Of a DNA stretch of 64,000 nucleotides, positions 25,861 to 35,752 are shown piece after piece (position 1 is the first letter of the stretch; each line of letters opens with the position of its first letter). Both the position numbers and the translations under genes were made by a program. The notes below the pieces were generated by a model. The model made no database searches, was not told where the DNA came from, and saw only the letters and a program-made list of their open reading frames with translations. This DNA comes from an uncultured Phascolarctobacterium sp. (GTDB lineage: Bacteria; Bacillota; Negativicutes; Acidaminococcales; Acidaminococcaceae), in NCBI RefSeq assembly GCF_934190775.1, contig NZ_CAKPTG010000003.1:62001-126000 (forward strand), written 5' to 3'.

Positions 25861-26448
25861 ATGAAATTATTGGAAGAAAAAATTGTTAATGACGGTGTTA
25901 TCAAAAGCGGTAACGTCCTCAAGGTTGACAGCTTTTTAAATCATCAGATTGATGTGCCGTTTGTTGCGGAGCTTGGTAAAGAATTAAAGCGCTTGTTTGC
26001 AGACAGGAATATTACTAAAATCCTGACTATTGAAGCCTCCGGTATCGGTATTGCCTGCGTTGCGGCAATGTATTTTGGTGTTCCGGTAGTGTTTGCCAAG
26101 AAATCCAGCGGCAGCAATATGGATAAGGATGTTTACTTCACTCAAATTTATTCTTATACCCATAGCAAAACAAACGACGTTGTTGTTTCCAAAAGATTCC
26201 TGTCTAAAAACGACCACGTGCTGATTATTGATGACTTCCTGGCTAACGGCTGTGCGCTGGAAGGCCTTATCGATATTGTACGTCAGTCCGGCGCTACTGT
26301 TGAAGGCGTTGGCGTTGCTGTAGAAAAAGGCTTCCAGGGCGGTGGCGACAAGCTGCGCAAAGCCGGCTATAACCTGCATTCCTTAGCTATTATTGATAAG
26401 ATGGATGCCAAAACAAACACAGTAGTGTTCAGACATGAGGAAGAATAA
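25861..26448 (+). CDS. xpt: Xanthine phosphoribosyltransferase
   Basis: A 195-aa type I phosphoribosyltransferase. It begins MKLLEEKIVNDGVIKSGNVLKVD as in Xpt and carries the PRPP-binding loop VLIIDDFLANGCALEGLIDI (about residue 120). It makes XMP from xanthine and PRPP. GGAGGG before the ATG at 25861. Stop overlaps the permease start (TAATG). Confidence 0.95.
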   Translation: MKLLEEKIVNDGVIKSGNVLKVDSFLNHQIDVPFVAELGKELKRLFADRNITKILTIEASGIGIACVAAMYFGVPVVFAKKSSGSNMDKDVYFTQIYSYTHSKTNDVVVSKRFLSKNDHVLIIDDFLANGCALEGLIDIVRQSGATVEGVGVAVEKGFQGGGDKLRKAGYNLHSLAIIDKMDAKTNTVVFRHEEE

Positions 26449-27758
26449 TGAGCGAAAAGCAATATACTGATCCGATTTACGACTTAGACGGCAAAATTTC
26501 TGTAAGCAAGGCGATTCCCTTTGGCCTGCAGCATATTCTGGCGATGTTCGTAGCGAATATCGCTCCGATTCTGATTGTAGCCGGTGTGGTAAAAATGCCG
26601 GTAGAGCAGAGCGGTGCGCTGGTGCAGTCGGCAATGCTGGTAGCAGGCATCGGTACCCTGATACAGCTTTATCCTGTCTGGCGTGTCGGCAGCGGTTTGC
26701 CTATCGTTATGGGCATCAGCTTCACCTTTGTATCCATCGCCTGCGTTATCGGTGCTAAATACGGTTACGGCGGCGTTATGGGTGCGGTACTGGTTGGCGG
26801 TTTGCTGGAAGGCATTTTAGGCCTGGGCGCAAAATATTGGCGTCGTCTGATTCCGCCGATTGTTGCTGCTACCGTTGTTACCTCCATCGGTTTTTCTCTG
26901 CTGGCGGTAGGCGCTAACTCCTTCGGTGGCGGCTTCGGCAATCCCAACTTTGGTGATGCTCCTTATATTATTGTAGGTACTATTACGCTGGTAAGCTGCA
27001 TTGCCTACAATATTTTCGCCAAATCCTTTTATAAACAGCTTTCCGTGCTGTTTGGCTTAGTTGTCGGTTATGTTGTTGCTTATTTTATGGGCATGGTAAA
27101 CATGAGCAAGCTGGCAGAGGTTAAGCTGATTGCTATTCCTCAACTGCTGCCCTTTACTATGGAATTCCATCCTGATGCAATTTTTGCTTTCTTTTTGATA
27201 TTCCTGGTTTCCGCTACGGAAACCATTGGTGATACCTCCGCCATGACTGCTATCGGTCTGCGTCGTGATGTTAAGGAAAAAGAAATTTCCGGCTCCATTG
27301 TCTGCGATGGTCTGGTAAGCAGCTTGTCCTCTGTTTTCGGTTGCCTGCCTATCACTTCTTTCAGCCAGAATGTTGGCTTGATTGCTATGACAAAGGTTGT
27401 AAATCGTTTTGCAGTCATGACAGGCGCTGTTATTATGATTATGGCAGGTCTGTTCCCGGCGCTGGGCGTGCTGCTGGCATCTCTGCCGGAGGCAGTTTTG
27501 GGCGGTTGTACCTTGATGATGTTCGGCTCTATCGTAGTAAGCGGCGTGCAGATGATTGCTAACTGCGGCTACAATTCCCGTAATGTAACGATTGCTTCTC
27601 TGGCACTCAGCATCGGTATCGGCTTTACTCAGACGCCGGCAATTTTTAAGATTTTCCCTGATTTGATTAAGAATGTTTTTGCAGAAAACTGTGTAGCCGT
27701 AGTTTTTATCGTGGCTATGGTGTTAAATATCATTCTGCCTAAAGAGGAAGAAGAATAA
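26448..27758 (+). CDS. pbuX: Xanthine permease (NCS2 family)
   Basis: A 436-aa inner-membrane symporter paralogous to the protein at 5022. NCS2 signature QNVGLIAMTK at about residue 308, preceded by ATETIGDTSAM. Coupled to xpt, so it most likely brings in xanthine for salvage. Ten or more hydrophobic segments are visible; C-terminus is acidic. Confidence 0.92.
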   Translation: MSEKQYTDPIYDLDGKISVSKAIPFGLQHILAMFVANIAPILIVAGVVKMPVEQSGALVQSAMLVAGIGTLIQLYPVWRVGSGLPIVMGISFTFVSIACVIGAKYGYGGVMGAVLVGGLLEGILGLGAKYWRRLIPPIVAATVVTSIGFSLLAVGANSFGGGFGNPNFGDAPYIIVGTITLVSCIAYNIFAKSFYKQLSVLFGLVVGYVVAYFMGMVNMSKLAEVKLIAIPQLLPFTMEFHPDAIFAFFLIFLVSATETIGDTSAMTAIGLRRDVKEKEISGSIVCDGLVSSLSSVFGCLPITSFSQNVGLIAMTKVVNRFAVMTGAVIMIMAGLFPALGVLLASLPEAVLGGCTLMMFGSIVVSGVQMIANCGYNSRNVTIASLALSIGIGFTQTPAIFKIFPDLIKNVFAENCVAVVFIVAMVLNIILPKEEEE

Positions 27759-27791
27759 CGATACGTGTTTTAAAATAAAGAGGGGTTACAA

Positions 27792-28682
27792 ATGAAGATT
27801 ATTGATGCCCATATGCATTATTACAATGTTGATGGTTTTGTGCAGGTTGCAGCTAATGCAGGCTATGAAAATACAGCGGCCTGCTGGCAGAAGATATGCG
27901 AAGAAAACAATATCGTCTTTTCTGTAGCTATGGGCAACACTAATTATACGTCTTCGAAATATGGCGGTGTCACGCCGCGCATGATTGACCTTGCAGCGCC
28001 CTTTGACGAGGAGCATTACAATCAGCCGCAGAACATGGGTTACTGCATGGGTGTAAACAGCGAGGCAATAACCGAAGCAAATGCGGAAAAAACGGCACAG
28101 GAATTTGAACGCTTCATTAAAGATCCGCATTGTTTGGGTATTAAGCTTTACCCTGGTTATAATGCTGTCTATGTCAACGATAAAAGGCATTGGCCGCTAT
28201 TTGAACTGGCGCGTGCCTATAATGTGCCCGTTGCAATTCACACAGGCGATACTGCCTGGCCCAGCGGTCTTTTGAAATACTCACATCCGCTGACTGTTGA
28301 TGAAGCGGCAGTGGCGTTCCCTGACGTAACCTTTGTCATAGCGCATTGTGGTTGTCCCTGGTTTGTTGATGCGGCAGAGGTAGCCTGCAAGAACGCCAAC
28401 GTCTGCATCGACCTTTCCGGTCTGGTGGAGGGCAATCCGAAACCGCTGATGCTGCTCGAAAGACAGCGTGGCTTTTTGCGCCAGCTGCATACCTGGCTGA
28501 ATTATCTTGGCAATTATGAAAAAATCATGTATGGCAGTGACTGGCCGCTTGTGAATATTCCTCTGTACATCTGGATGATTAGTCATGTTGTTCCTGAATG
28601 CTATCACGAGAATGTATTTTATAACAATGCGGTAAGAATCTATAGCAAAATCGGTAAGCTGTTGGAAAAGAGCGGAGGTTGA
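27792..28682 (+). CDS. Amidohydrolase-family metal-dependent hydrolase
   Basis: A 296-aa TIM-barrel amidohydrolase (amidohydrolase-2 type). The N-terminal HxH metal motif is DAHMHYYN; later metal ligands are in AIHTGDT (about residue 158), FVIAHCGCPW (about residue 183) and the catalytic aspartate in MYGSDWPLVN (about residue 247). Substrate not known. AGAGGGG precedes the ATG; 33 bases after pbuX, so it may be in the purine-salvage operon. Confidence 0.85.
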   Translation: MKIIDAHMHYYNVDGFVQVAANAGYENTAACWQKICEENNIVFSVAMGNTNYTSSKYGGVTPRMIDLAAPFDEEHYNQPQNMGYCMGVNSEAITEANAEKTAQEFERFIKDPHCLGIKLYPGYNAVYVNDKRHWPLFELARAYNVPVAIHTGDTAWPSGLLKYSHPLTVDEAAVAFPDVTFVIAHCGCPWFVDAAEVACKNANVCIDLSGLVEGNPKPLMLLERQRGFLRQLHTWLNYLGNYEKIMYGSDWPLVNIPLYIWMISHVVPECYHENVFYNNAVRIYSKIGKLLEKSGG

Positions 28683-28683
28683 G

Positions 28684-29376
28684 ATGGGACAGGCTGACAT
28701 TAAAGAAATAGAAGCAGGACTTAAGGATTGGGACTTTGTACGCAATCTGCCTGCAACAATCGGAGATTATACTCTTGTGCCGGGCTCCGGTATCGATGGA
28801 CAGATTTTGAATATTGCAGCCTACGTGCATGAAGCAACGCATTGTCGTCTTGATCTGACTTATACAAAAGAAACCTTTGACTATGTACCGGTAAAAACTG
28901 TTGGCCTGCATACGTTTCGCGATGTGCGTTTCTTCTGTCGTGACCGTGAGCATTTTGCTGATATGATGCGCAAGAGTTTGCCGGATATTTTGGCCAGCAT
29001 GGACAAGAAAACTGTGCATACGCTGCCATACGAAGCGAAAGCACTGCATTTTGAGAAGTGGGACTACTGGCGTACACTGCCATCTCAGGTAGGCGATTAT
29101 GAGCTGTATATTACGCCGGATAATCCTTTGCCTTATATCAATGGTTCTTATATTTTCTTAGATTACACTGATTTCAAGCATGGCAATCAGATATACTTTT
29201 CTTATAACATTTTCCGCGATGAGCTTTTTGCAGAAATGCGCAAGATTCATCTGCCCTTGACTACAGACGCTTTTGACGTGCTGGGCAACGTGCCGGCAGA
29301 GGATAAGCTGCAGGCTTTGCAGGTGCATATGGAAGCAAATTTAATGGCCACATTGGAAAGTTTAAAAAAAGTATAA
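28684..29376 (+). CDS. Unknown protein made of two related halves, downstream of the amidohydrolase
   Basis: A 230-aa soluble protein. Two segments share a pattern: WDFVRNLPATIGDYTLVPGS near residue 14 and WDYWRTLPSQVGDYELYITP near residue 121, suggesting an internal duplication of a small beta-rich domain. No family recognised. GGAGG overlaps the end of the amidohydrolase gene and the two genes are 1 base apart, so they are cotranscribed and probably work together. Confidence 0.7.
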   Translation: MGQADIKEIEAGLKDWDFVRNLPATIGDYTLVPGSGIDGQILNIAAYVHEATHCRLDLTYTKETFDYVPVKTVGLHTFRDVRFFCRDREHFADMMRKSLPDILASMDKKTVHTLPYEAKALHFEKWDYWRTLPSQVGDYELYITPDNPLPYINGSYIFLDYTDFKHGNQIYFSYNIFRDELFAEMRKIHLPLTTDAFDVLGNVPAEDKLQALQVHMEANLMATLESLKKV

Positions 29377-29383
29377 AAAGCTG

Positions 29384-29412
29384 TTGACAAAACGAGGTCA
29401 ACCCTGTATAAT
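29384..29412 (+). promoter_or_regulatory. Promoter of the five-tRNA operon
   Basis: Consensus TTGACA (29384-29389), 17 bases, TATAAT (29407-29412). Confidence 0.92.
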
Positions 29413-29429
29413 ATAATTCGTAGTTGATT

Positions 29430-29506
29430 GGCCCGGTGGTTCAGTTGGTTAGAATGCCGCCCTGTCACGGCGGAGGTCGTGGGTTCGAGTCCCATCCGGG
29501 TCGCCA
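29430..29506 (+). tRNA. tRNA-Asp (anticodon GTC)
   Basis: Anticodon loop CTGTCAC, T-arm GTGGGTTCGAGTCCCAT, acceptor GGCCCGG/CCGGGTC, encoded CCA. Confidence 0.95.
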
Positions 29507-29511
29507 ATCAT

Positions 29512-29587
29512 GCCTCGGTAGCTCAGTTGGTAGAGCAAAGGACTGAAAATCCTTGTGTCCACAGTTCGATTCTGTGCTGAGGCACCA
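29512..29587 (+). tRNA. tRNA-Phe (anticodon GAA)
   Basis: Anticodon loop CTGAAAA, T-arm CACAGTTCGATTCTGTG, encoded CCA. Confidence 0.95.
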
Positions 29588-29591
29588 TATT

Positions 29592-29666
<75 letters not shown>

Positions 29667-29674
29667 CCTTTTAA

Positions 29675-29748
29675 GGCGACATAGCCAAGCGGTAAGGCAG
29701 AGGTCTGCAAAACCTTTATCCCCAGTTCGATTCTGGGTGTCGCCTCCA
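29675..29748 (+). tRNA. tRNA-Cys (anticodon GCA)
   Basis: Anticodon loop CTGCAAA, T-arm CCCAGTTCGATTCTGGG, acceptor GGCGACA/TGTCGCC, encoded CCA. Confidence 0.95.
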
Positions 29749-29784
29749 TTTTTATTTCTTAAAAGGTGTTAAGTAGTTATGTCT

Positions 29785-29873
29785 GCCGCGGTGGCGGAAC
29801 TGGCAGACGCAAGGGACTTAAAATCCCTCGGGTAGTGATACCCGTACCGGTTCGATTCCGGTCCGCGGCACCA
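29785..29873 (+). tRNA. tRNA-Leu (anticodon TAA); island integration target
   Basis: Class II tRNA with variable arm CGGGTAGTGATACCCG; anticodon loop CTTAAAA; acceptor GCCGCGG/CCGCGGC; encoded CCA. Its last 12 bases begin the direct repeat that flanks the island. Confidence 0.95.
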
Positions 29874-29948
29874 ACATAAATTATGTTGGAACAATATATA
29901 GAATAAAAATGCTGATTGAACTTGCAGAAGTCAATCAGTTTTTTTGTG
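29862..29948 (+). other. attL-like direct repeat (tRNA-Leu 3' end plus terminator)
   Basis: 87 bases starting TCCGCGGCACCAACATAAAT and running through the terminator; present again at 45625-45712 with only an extra T in the T-run. Because the tRNA is whole on this side, this is the tRNA-proximal attachment site. Confidence 0.85.
29912..29945 (+). terminator. Terminator of the tRNA operon
   Basis: CTGATTGA / TCAATCAG stem followed by seven Ts; it lies inside the attL-like repeat and is duplicated at 45675-45709. Confidence 0.88.
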
Positions 29949-30655
29949 CGTAAAAAAGCAGGAACTGCTATACTGTGGAAAGTATGGCAGTTCCTAAAAA
30001 TTTAGGCATGGTAGAAAGCATAGGTGAAGTGTTTCCAAATGCCAGATACCAACGCTGCACGGTGCATATGTACCGTAATATATTCTCTGTAGTACCACGT
30101 AAAACTGTCAAGGAAGTTGCCAAGATGCTAAAAGCAATTCATGCTCAGGAGAATAAAGCAGCAGCTAAAGAAAAGGGAAAATCAGTAATTTCCAGATTAC
30201 GTGAGATGAAACTTAACAAGGCTGCAGACAAACTAGAAAATGGTTTAGAGGAAACCTTAACCTATATGGATTTTCCGTCAGAGCATTGGCTGCGTATACG
30301 TACCAATAACGTTATTGAACGTGTAAACAGAGAAATAAAGCGTCGCACAAGAGTGATTGGCACGTTTCCTGATGGTGAATCAGCATTGATGCTTGTATGT
30401 GCAAGATTGCGTTATATAGCCAGCAATGATTGGGGCAAAAAACGTTACTTGAACATGAAACATCTAACAGATATGCTTGCCGAAGAACTGTATTGTGAAG
30501 CAAAAATATCTTAAAAACAGCTAACTTAATAAGCAAAGGTATCTAAAGCAGAAGCTAGTTGATATTTAACGGTGAAGTGCACTAACCGCTAAACTTATAT
30601 AACTAAACTTCTGCTAGGATGTCTGAAGAAATTTGCGCAAAACTATTGACAGTAC
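29949..30655 (+). mobile_element. IS256-family remnant
   Basis: Contains the C-terminal part of a mutator-type transposase and ends near 30617-30655 with an IS256-like terminal sequence (TTTGCGCAAAACTATTGACA). The left half has been deleted up to the att repeat. Confidence 0.7.
29975..30514 (+). pseudogene. IS256/mutator-family transposase, C-terminal fragment
   Basis: 179 codons matching the end of IS256-type transposases: FPNARYQRCTVHMYRNIFS (the C-x2-H motif), then the helical insertion, then RTNNVIERVNREIKRRTRVIG with the catalytic glutamate. A full transposase is about 400 aa, so the N-terminal half with the two catalytic aspartates is missing. It starts directly after the attL-like repeat. 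Confidence 0.85.
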
Positions 30656-30841
30656 CGGCAAAAGAGCAGTTGATATAAATTCAAAAAATAAATAAGGAAA
30701 ATACCACACCAATTGGTATGGCAGTTAATACGGATATAGATAATGTTCTGTGTCTACTTTATGGGTAGCATAATAAAGGCATGTCTTGAACTAAGGGATT
30801 TGCTTTTGTGTAGATGTTTAAAAAATAGGCACTACACTAAT

Positions 30842-31102
30842 TCAAAATGTCCTTGACAAAGGGTACGGTTTACATCTGAATGCCTTCTTATCCTCTTCAA
30901 GCCAAGCATCTATCGTCTGCTTATGTTCATCCAAAATAGATTGGAGAGTTGTTTTAATCGGTGGTTTCTCTGAAAAATCGTCCTTAGAGATGTATTTGCG
31001 AATAGTTTTGAGATCTATACCAGTTTCACGAGTAATTTCTGAAATTCGGCATCCACGATTATATAAATCTCTGATATAATTAACTTGGGACATTTTGAGC
31101 AT
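30842..31102 (-). pseudogene. IS21-family IstA transposase, N-terminal fragment
   Basis: 86 codons with the IstA N-terminal HTH (RISEITRETGIDLKTIRKYI) and DAWLEEDKKAF, where the family continues for another 300 or more residues with the DDE core. Homology ends abruptly near 30855. AGGAGG precedes the start on the minus strand, and 31190-31230 carries AGGGAATTT repeats like those near 35865-35890, which may be IS21-type end sequences. Confidence 0.7.
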
Positions 31103-31248
31103 CTACCTTTCCTCCTTTATTCGTAGTAGCTGACAAATAAAGGATAAATTATTTGGTATGGTATGGCAAGATCTTACGCGTTTTTCAGGGAATTTCCTTG
31201 CTGATATTAGGGAATTTTGATGCTTTTTTTAGGTACTTTTAGTATATT

Positions 31249-31352
31249 ATATACAGTTACCTCAATGGTAGAGTGTTCTCCTTCATAAGTACATCAGCAT
31301 GGACTAGTGTATTTATGAAGGAGTGATCAGGGTTCGAATCTCTGGCACACCA
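31249..31352 (+). other. tRNA-like relic with an elongated anticodon-position hairpin
   Basis: A D-arm-like CTCAATGGTAGAG, a T-arm CAGGGTTCGAATCTCTG and a 3' end reading ACACCA are present, but the middle is an 11-bp stem (CTCCTTCATAA / TTATGAAGGAG) with a 24-base loop instead of an anticodon arm, and no 5' strand pairs with the acceptor end. It lies just before the large NTPase gene. Confidence 0.4.
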
Positions 31353-31400
31353 TCATATTGGTTATTAGTAATGGTTAAGATTTTTGAAGGAGGAGCAAAT

Positions 31401-34400
31401 TTGTCAGCAGAGAGAATTACGTGGGATCAATTTATTATATGCTGTAATGATTCCCAAAGTGTAAATTTGAGATTTGAGGATTTGTGCCGTCAGTTGTTTT
31501 GGGAAGAATTTCTTTCGGATAATTCTAGTCCTGTTTATTTGCATAGTGATCCAAATCATCCAGGTATCGAAACAACACCCGTGTATTCAGAGCGTTTGAA
31601 ACAAAACGTGGGATTTCAGGCAAAATATTTTTATAATCAGGCGGATTATAGTCAAATTGAACAATCAACAAATAAAATCATAAAATATTATACTGGGAAA
31701 ATTGAGACTGTATATTTATATAGTAATAAATCATTGACGACATCGTCAGAAAGTTATAAGAGGATAGAGAAGAATCTCAATAAAGCTGGTATTAATCTGA
31801 TACCGATTACAAATGAGACAATTTTAGATTTGCTTCGTGTTAAATACGCTAAATTAGCATTATACTATTTTGAAAGTCATGCGTTAACTGAAGAATGGTT
31901 CGAAAAACATCAGGAAATAGCAGAACTTGAGTTGGGAGATCGCTTTAATGCGAATTTGAATGTATCTACAGAGGCAGAAGACATAATTTCGCTTTTCCTT
32001 CGTGATAATGCCGGATGTCAAATTCTAAATAGCAGAAAAGAAAAAATGCTTGAAACGGCAAAAGAAAAAGTTCAAGATTATACTTATCAGCAACACAAGG
32101 ATTATCTAAATAAATTGATTAAAATTCTGTCAGATATTGCCAGTGTGGATGGTATTAGTATTGAAGACGCCATTTCATGGAATGATAGAGTACATAATGC
32201 GGTGCAAGATGATCTTATAAGACTTAATAGTGTTGTTGTTGAATCAAATAAAGAATTGGATGTATTGCGTCAAGTCAAGAATACAACAACTGAAGAGAAC
32301 AAGAAAAGATATGGTAAAATAGGTAACCTAGTCACAAGTCGAAATATATGTATGGATTTGATTGATTTTGCTGATTCTCTCTTTATGAATAAAGAGGAGA
32401 TTTCCCTCTTGAGAAAAAACATATTGTTTCTAAGAGGAAGAGCTGGAATTGGCAAATCACACTTACTGGCTAGTAAATCACACCAACTTATAAGCAATAA
32501 GCAGCCAGCGCTGTTGTTGCTTGGTGGGGATTACACATCCACATCAGACATAATAAAACAGATTGAAGATAGTATGCGGGAAGTTGCGGTCCCGTTTGAA
32601 GAAATACTCGATATATTAGAAAATATTGGTAAACTTCAGAATTATATAGTCCCCATAATGATCGATGCAATTAATGAAAGCTGGAAACCGGATTTATGGA
32701 AAAATGCACTTCCAAGAATACTTCAGAAAGTAAGTGAGCTTTCTTATGTTAAGTTAATTATCTCTTATCGTACAGAATATGAAACAAAATTTGCAGATAA
32801 GAATTTAATTACAAGGTTTAATGTGATCCAATATGAACATCGTGGATTTGAAAGAAAGACAATTGAATCTGTCCGAGAATTTTTGAATTACTATAAAATA
32901 CCTTTTACACCAGAGCAAATATTGTCGCAGGATATTACAAATCCGCTATTCTTAACATTGTATTGTCAGACTTATGTTGGAGATAATGCTGAATTGCCAG
33001 TTCTGTATATGCGCTTGTTGAATCAGCAGAATCTTAAAATCAACAAGAAAATCATGCAAGTGCTTGAAGTTAAAGGATATGATTTAGAAGAAGAAATTCT
33101 TCAAAACGTGGTTGGTGCAATATCGGAACATGTATTAGCTTCAAGTAAGAAAACATTTCTGAAAGAAGAAATTGAACGTTTATCAGTGTGGCAAAATATC
33201 GGGATCGTTTCTAGACCGTACATTACAAAAATGCTTCAAGAAGGCGTTTTACATAGTTTCATAAGAAACGATGGAGAAACACTGTATTTTGCATACGACC
33301 AAATGAACGATATCTTCTGTGCAAAAGCCGCTGTGGCAAAATACAAAACGAAAGATGAATTGAAAAACTACTTAATAAATGACTTATTAAAGCCAGATAA
33401 TTATGGCCAAGTTAAATATGAAAATCGATCACTTTATGTAAATGTTTGTGCAGCTTATGCAGAAAAATACGGTGAGGAATGCATTGATACGCTGGAAACA
33501 GTTGTTAATAAGGAGGATAGAAGAGAGTTATTCGCTGAATATGTAAAATCTTTACAATGGAGAAATATTGTATATCTTTCCCTAGAAGAGTTGTTGACAC
33601 TTTGTATACAATATGAAATGTATCCAGAAGATATTTTCCCAACGTTCATTAATAATAGTATCAAGACAGCGCATTCCCTAAATGCAGATACGTTGCATGA
33701 ATGGCTGATGAGATATTCGATATCACGGAGAGATAGCATTTGGACAACGTATATAAATGGGTTTTATGAAGACTCTGATGATAGAATTGTACAGCTCATC
33801 ATATTATTAAACAAAGGCGAAGGTTTTGATTTTGTAAATCAAAAACAAGTTGAACTAGTATTAACATTATTTTCTTGGTGCCTGACCTCATCTAACAGAT
33901 GGTTTAGAGATATTACATCTAAAGCTATGGTGGAAATACTAAAGCAGTATTTTGAATTGGCAGAAACCATTTTAAAAAAATTTGAAACGGTAAATGATCC
34001 ATATGTTGCTCAACGACTATATGGAGTGGTATTTGGTGCTTGTTGCAAACGCATCGATAAATGTGAAATGGAGTATCGTAGCTTATGTAAATATGTGTTT
34101 GATACGATTTTTTCAAAAGATGAAGTGTATCCAGATATATTGTTGAGAGATTATGCAAGATTGATCATTGATAGATTCATTTATGAGTTTTCACTGAATG
34201 ACTTAGAAATTAATTATGATACTATCGTACCACCGTATAGATCTGAACCAATTCCAATTATTGAAAAGGATTATCAACATATTGAAAATGTCGGAACTGG
34301 CGTAAAAAGGATCTTATATTCTATGCTCTTTGAAGGAATGGGAATGTATGGAGATTTTGGCCGGTATGTCTACCAGGCAGCCCTCTCAGATTTTGATACG

Positions 34401-35732
34401 GATCAAGTAAATATTTTCAATTATTCTATGGATTATATATTGAATGAGTTAGGGTATGGTGATAATGAATATCTAGAGGATTATGATGCACATTTAAATG
34501 GCAATTATAGCAGACATAATGTGATCAAGGTCGAACGAATTGGGAAAAAATATCAGTGGATTACATTTTATAATGTGTTAGCTAGAGTATCTGATCATTT
34601 TGATTTGAAAGACCGCTTTAATTCAGAACCTAGGATGATTCAATATCAAGGTGCTTGGGAGCCCTACGTTAGAGATTTCGATCCAACTTTGAATAATTGT
34701 TTTATGTTGCTGCCGAATGCTCCCGAATTCGAGAATTATAAAGATGGCATGAATAATGCACAGGAAGAACTTCAAAGTCAAGTATTGGATTCGAAAGAAC
34801 AACAGCGTGATTGGGTTACATCGCTAGATGATTTTTTTGCAAATCAAATAGAACAACTATGCCCAAAGGACACGCAAGATCAGGCATGGGTAGTTTTGCA
34901 ACGATATTCGCAAATAGAACATCAGAATAATGCTCAACTAAAAATATCAGAATGGAATCTTGTATATGCGTATTTTATAACAGAAGATAATAAAAATAAG
35001 TTGTCATCTATTGCGGACAGAAACATTGATTTTATAACGAGCGATTTAAATGATAATCCAAACTCCTATGCTTTGTATAATCGAGAATATCCTTGGAGTA
35101 AAGGAATGAATAGCCTTGAAGACTGGTGCAATCACAAGATACGTGTTAGAATAGGTGAAACAAGAACTGTAACCCAAAAAAGAGAAATCCCGTTATTTGA
35201 CAGTCAAGTAATAGAACGGCTTTTAAGAAAATATAGCGGAGAATCATCAACGGAAGAAAATGATATAGATGAAAATCTAGAACCAGAAATTCAAGTGCAA
35301 GAGTTTACCGAAGAGGAAGAAATCATAGAGACTATAGATAATATCATGTCTGCTTCTATGCGCTTGTTGTGGGAAGAAGAATATGATGCCTCTAAAGAAG
35401 ATTCAATTAATATTGAAATGCCAAGTATAGATTTTCTTCGGACTATGGGATTGAAGCAGTTGGAATATGACGGTTATTTTTTTGATCAAAATGGTAAATT
35501 AGCTGCATTTGATACAACTCTTACAAATCAAAAGGTCGGACTTGTTGTTAGAAAAGAGTTGCTAGAAGAATACTTAAGACAAAAGGGATTGAGACTTATA
35601 TGGATTGCTCGTGGTGCAAAAGACATTCAGGAAAAAGAGACTACTTTCTGTGAATGGGTTGGGCTATATGCATATGAGTCGGGGCATCCAGAGGGTCATT
35701 TATACCAATCAAATAGAAGATATAATGTTTGA
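31401..35732 (+). CDS. Large nuclease-STAND-type NTPase, probable anti-phage (Avs-like) protein
   Basis: A 1443-aa protein. Residues 1-150 look like a PD-(D/E)xK nuclease (LRFEDLCRQLFWEEF; GIETTPVYSERLKQNVGFQAKYF, with the E...QxK core). Then a P-loop NTPase: Walker A FLRGRAGIGKSHL (about residue 345), Walker B VPIMIDAINES (about 418), sensor LIISYRTEYE. The last 900 residues are helical and variable, as in sensor regions. This order matches antiviral STAND (Avs) proteins, which detect phage terminase or portal and then activate the nuclease. The TTG at 31401 has AAGGAGGAG in front; an ATG at 31371 and an upstream reading overlap the tRNA-like relic. Confidence 0.7.
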   Translation: MSAERITWDQFIICCNDSQSVNLRFEDLCRQLFWEEFLSDNSSPVYLHSDPNHPGIETTPVYSERLKQNVGFQAKYFYNQADYSQIEQSTNKIIKYYTGKIETVYLYSNKSLTTSSESYKRIEKNLNKAGINLIPITNETILDLLRVKYAKLALYYFESHALTEEWFEKHQEIAELELGDRFNANLNVSTEAEDIISLFLRDNAGCQILNSRKEKMLETAKEKVQDYTYQQHKDYLNKLIKILSDIASVDGISIEDAISWNDRVHNAVQDDLIRLNSVVVESNKELDVLRQVKNTTTEENKKRYGKIGNLVTSRNICMDLIDFADSLFMNKEEISLLRKNILFLRGRAGIGKSHLLASKSHQLISNKQPALLLLGGDYTSTSDIIKQIEDSMREVAVPFEEILDILENIGKLQNYIVPIMIDAINESWKPDLWKNALPRILQKVSELSYVKLIISYRTEYETKFADKNLITRFNVIQYEHRGFERKTIESVREFLNYYKIPFTPEQILSQDITNPLFLTLYCQTYVGDNAELPVLYMRLLNQQNLKINKKIMQVLEVKGYDLEEEILQNVVGAISEHVLASSKKTFLKEEIERLSVWQNIGIVSRPYITKMLQEGVLHSFIRNDGETLYFAYDQMNDIFCAKAAVAKYKTKDELKNYLINDLLKPDNYGQVKYENRSLYVNVCAAYAEKYGEECIDTLETVVNKEDRRELFAEYVKSLQWRNIVYLSLEELLTLCIQYEMYPEDIFPTFINNSIKTAHSLNADTLHEWLMRYSISRRDSIWTTYINGFYEDSDDRIVQLIILLNKGEGFDFVNQKQVELVLTLFSWCLTSSNRWFRDITSKAMVEILKQYFELAETILKKFETVNDPYVAQRLYGVVFGACCKRIDKCEMEYRSLCKYVFDTIFSKDEVYPDILLRDYARLIIDRFIYEFSLNDLEINYDTIVPPYRSEPIPIIEKDYQHIENVGTGVKRILYSMLFEGMGMYGDFGRYVYQAALSDFDTDQVNIFNYSMDYILNELGYGDNEYLEDYDAHLNGNYSRHNVIKVERIGKKYQWITFYNVLARVSDHFDLKDRFNSEPRMIQYQGAWEPYVRDFDPTLNNCFMLLPNAPEFENYKDGMNNAQEELQSQVLDSKEQQRDWVTSLDDFFANQIEQLCPKDTQDQAWVVLQRYSQIEHQNNAQLKISEWNLVYAYFITEDNKNKLSSIADRNIDFITSDLNDNPNSYALYNREYPWSKGMNSLEDWCNHKIRVRIGETRTVTQKREIPLFDSQVIERLLRKYSGESSTEENDIDENLEPEIQVQEFTEEEEIIETIDNIMSASMRLLWEEEYDASKEDSINIEMPSIDFLRTMGLKQLEYDGYFFDQNGKLAAFDTTLTNQKVGLVVRKELLEEYLRQKGLRLIWIARGAKDIQEKETTFCEWVGLYAYESGHPEGHLYQSNRRYNV

Positions 35733-35752
35733 AATTTGGAAGGAGTAAACAC

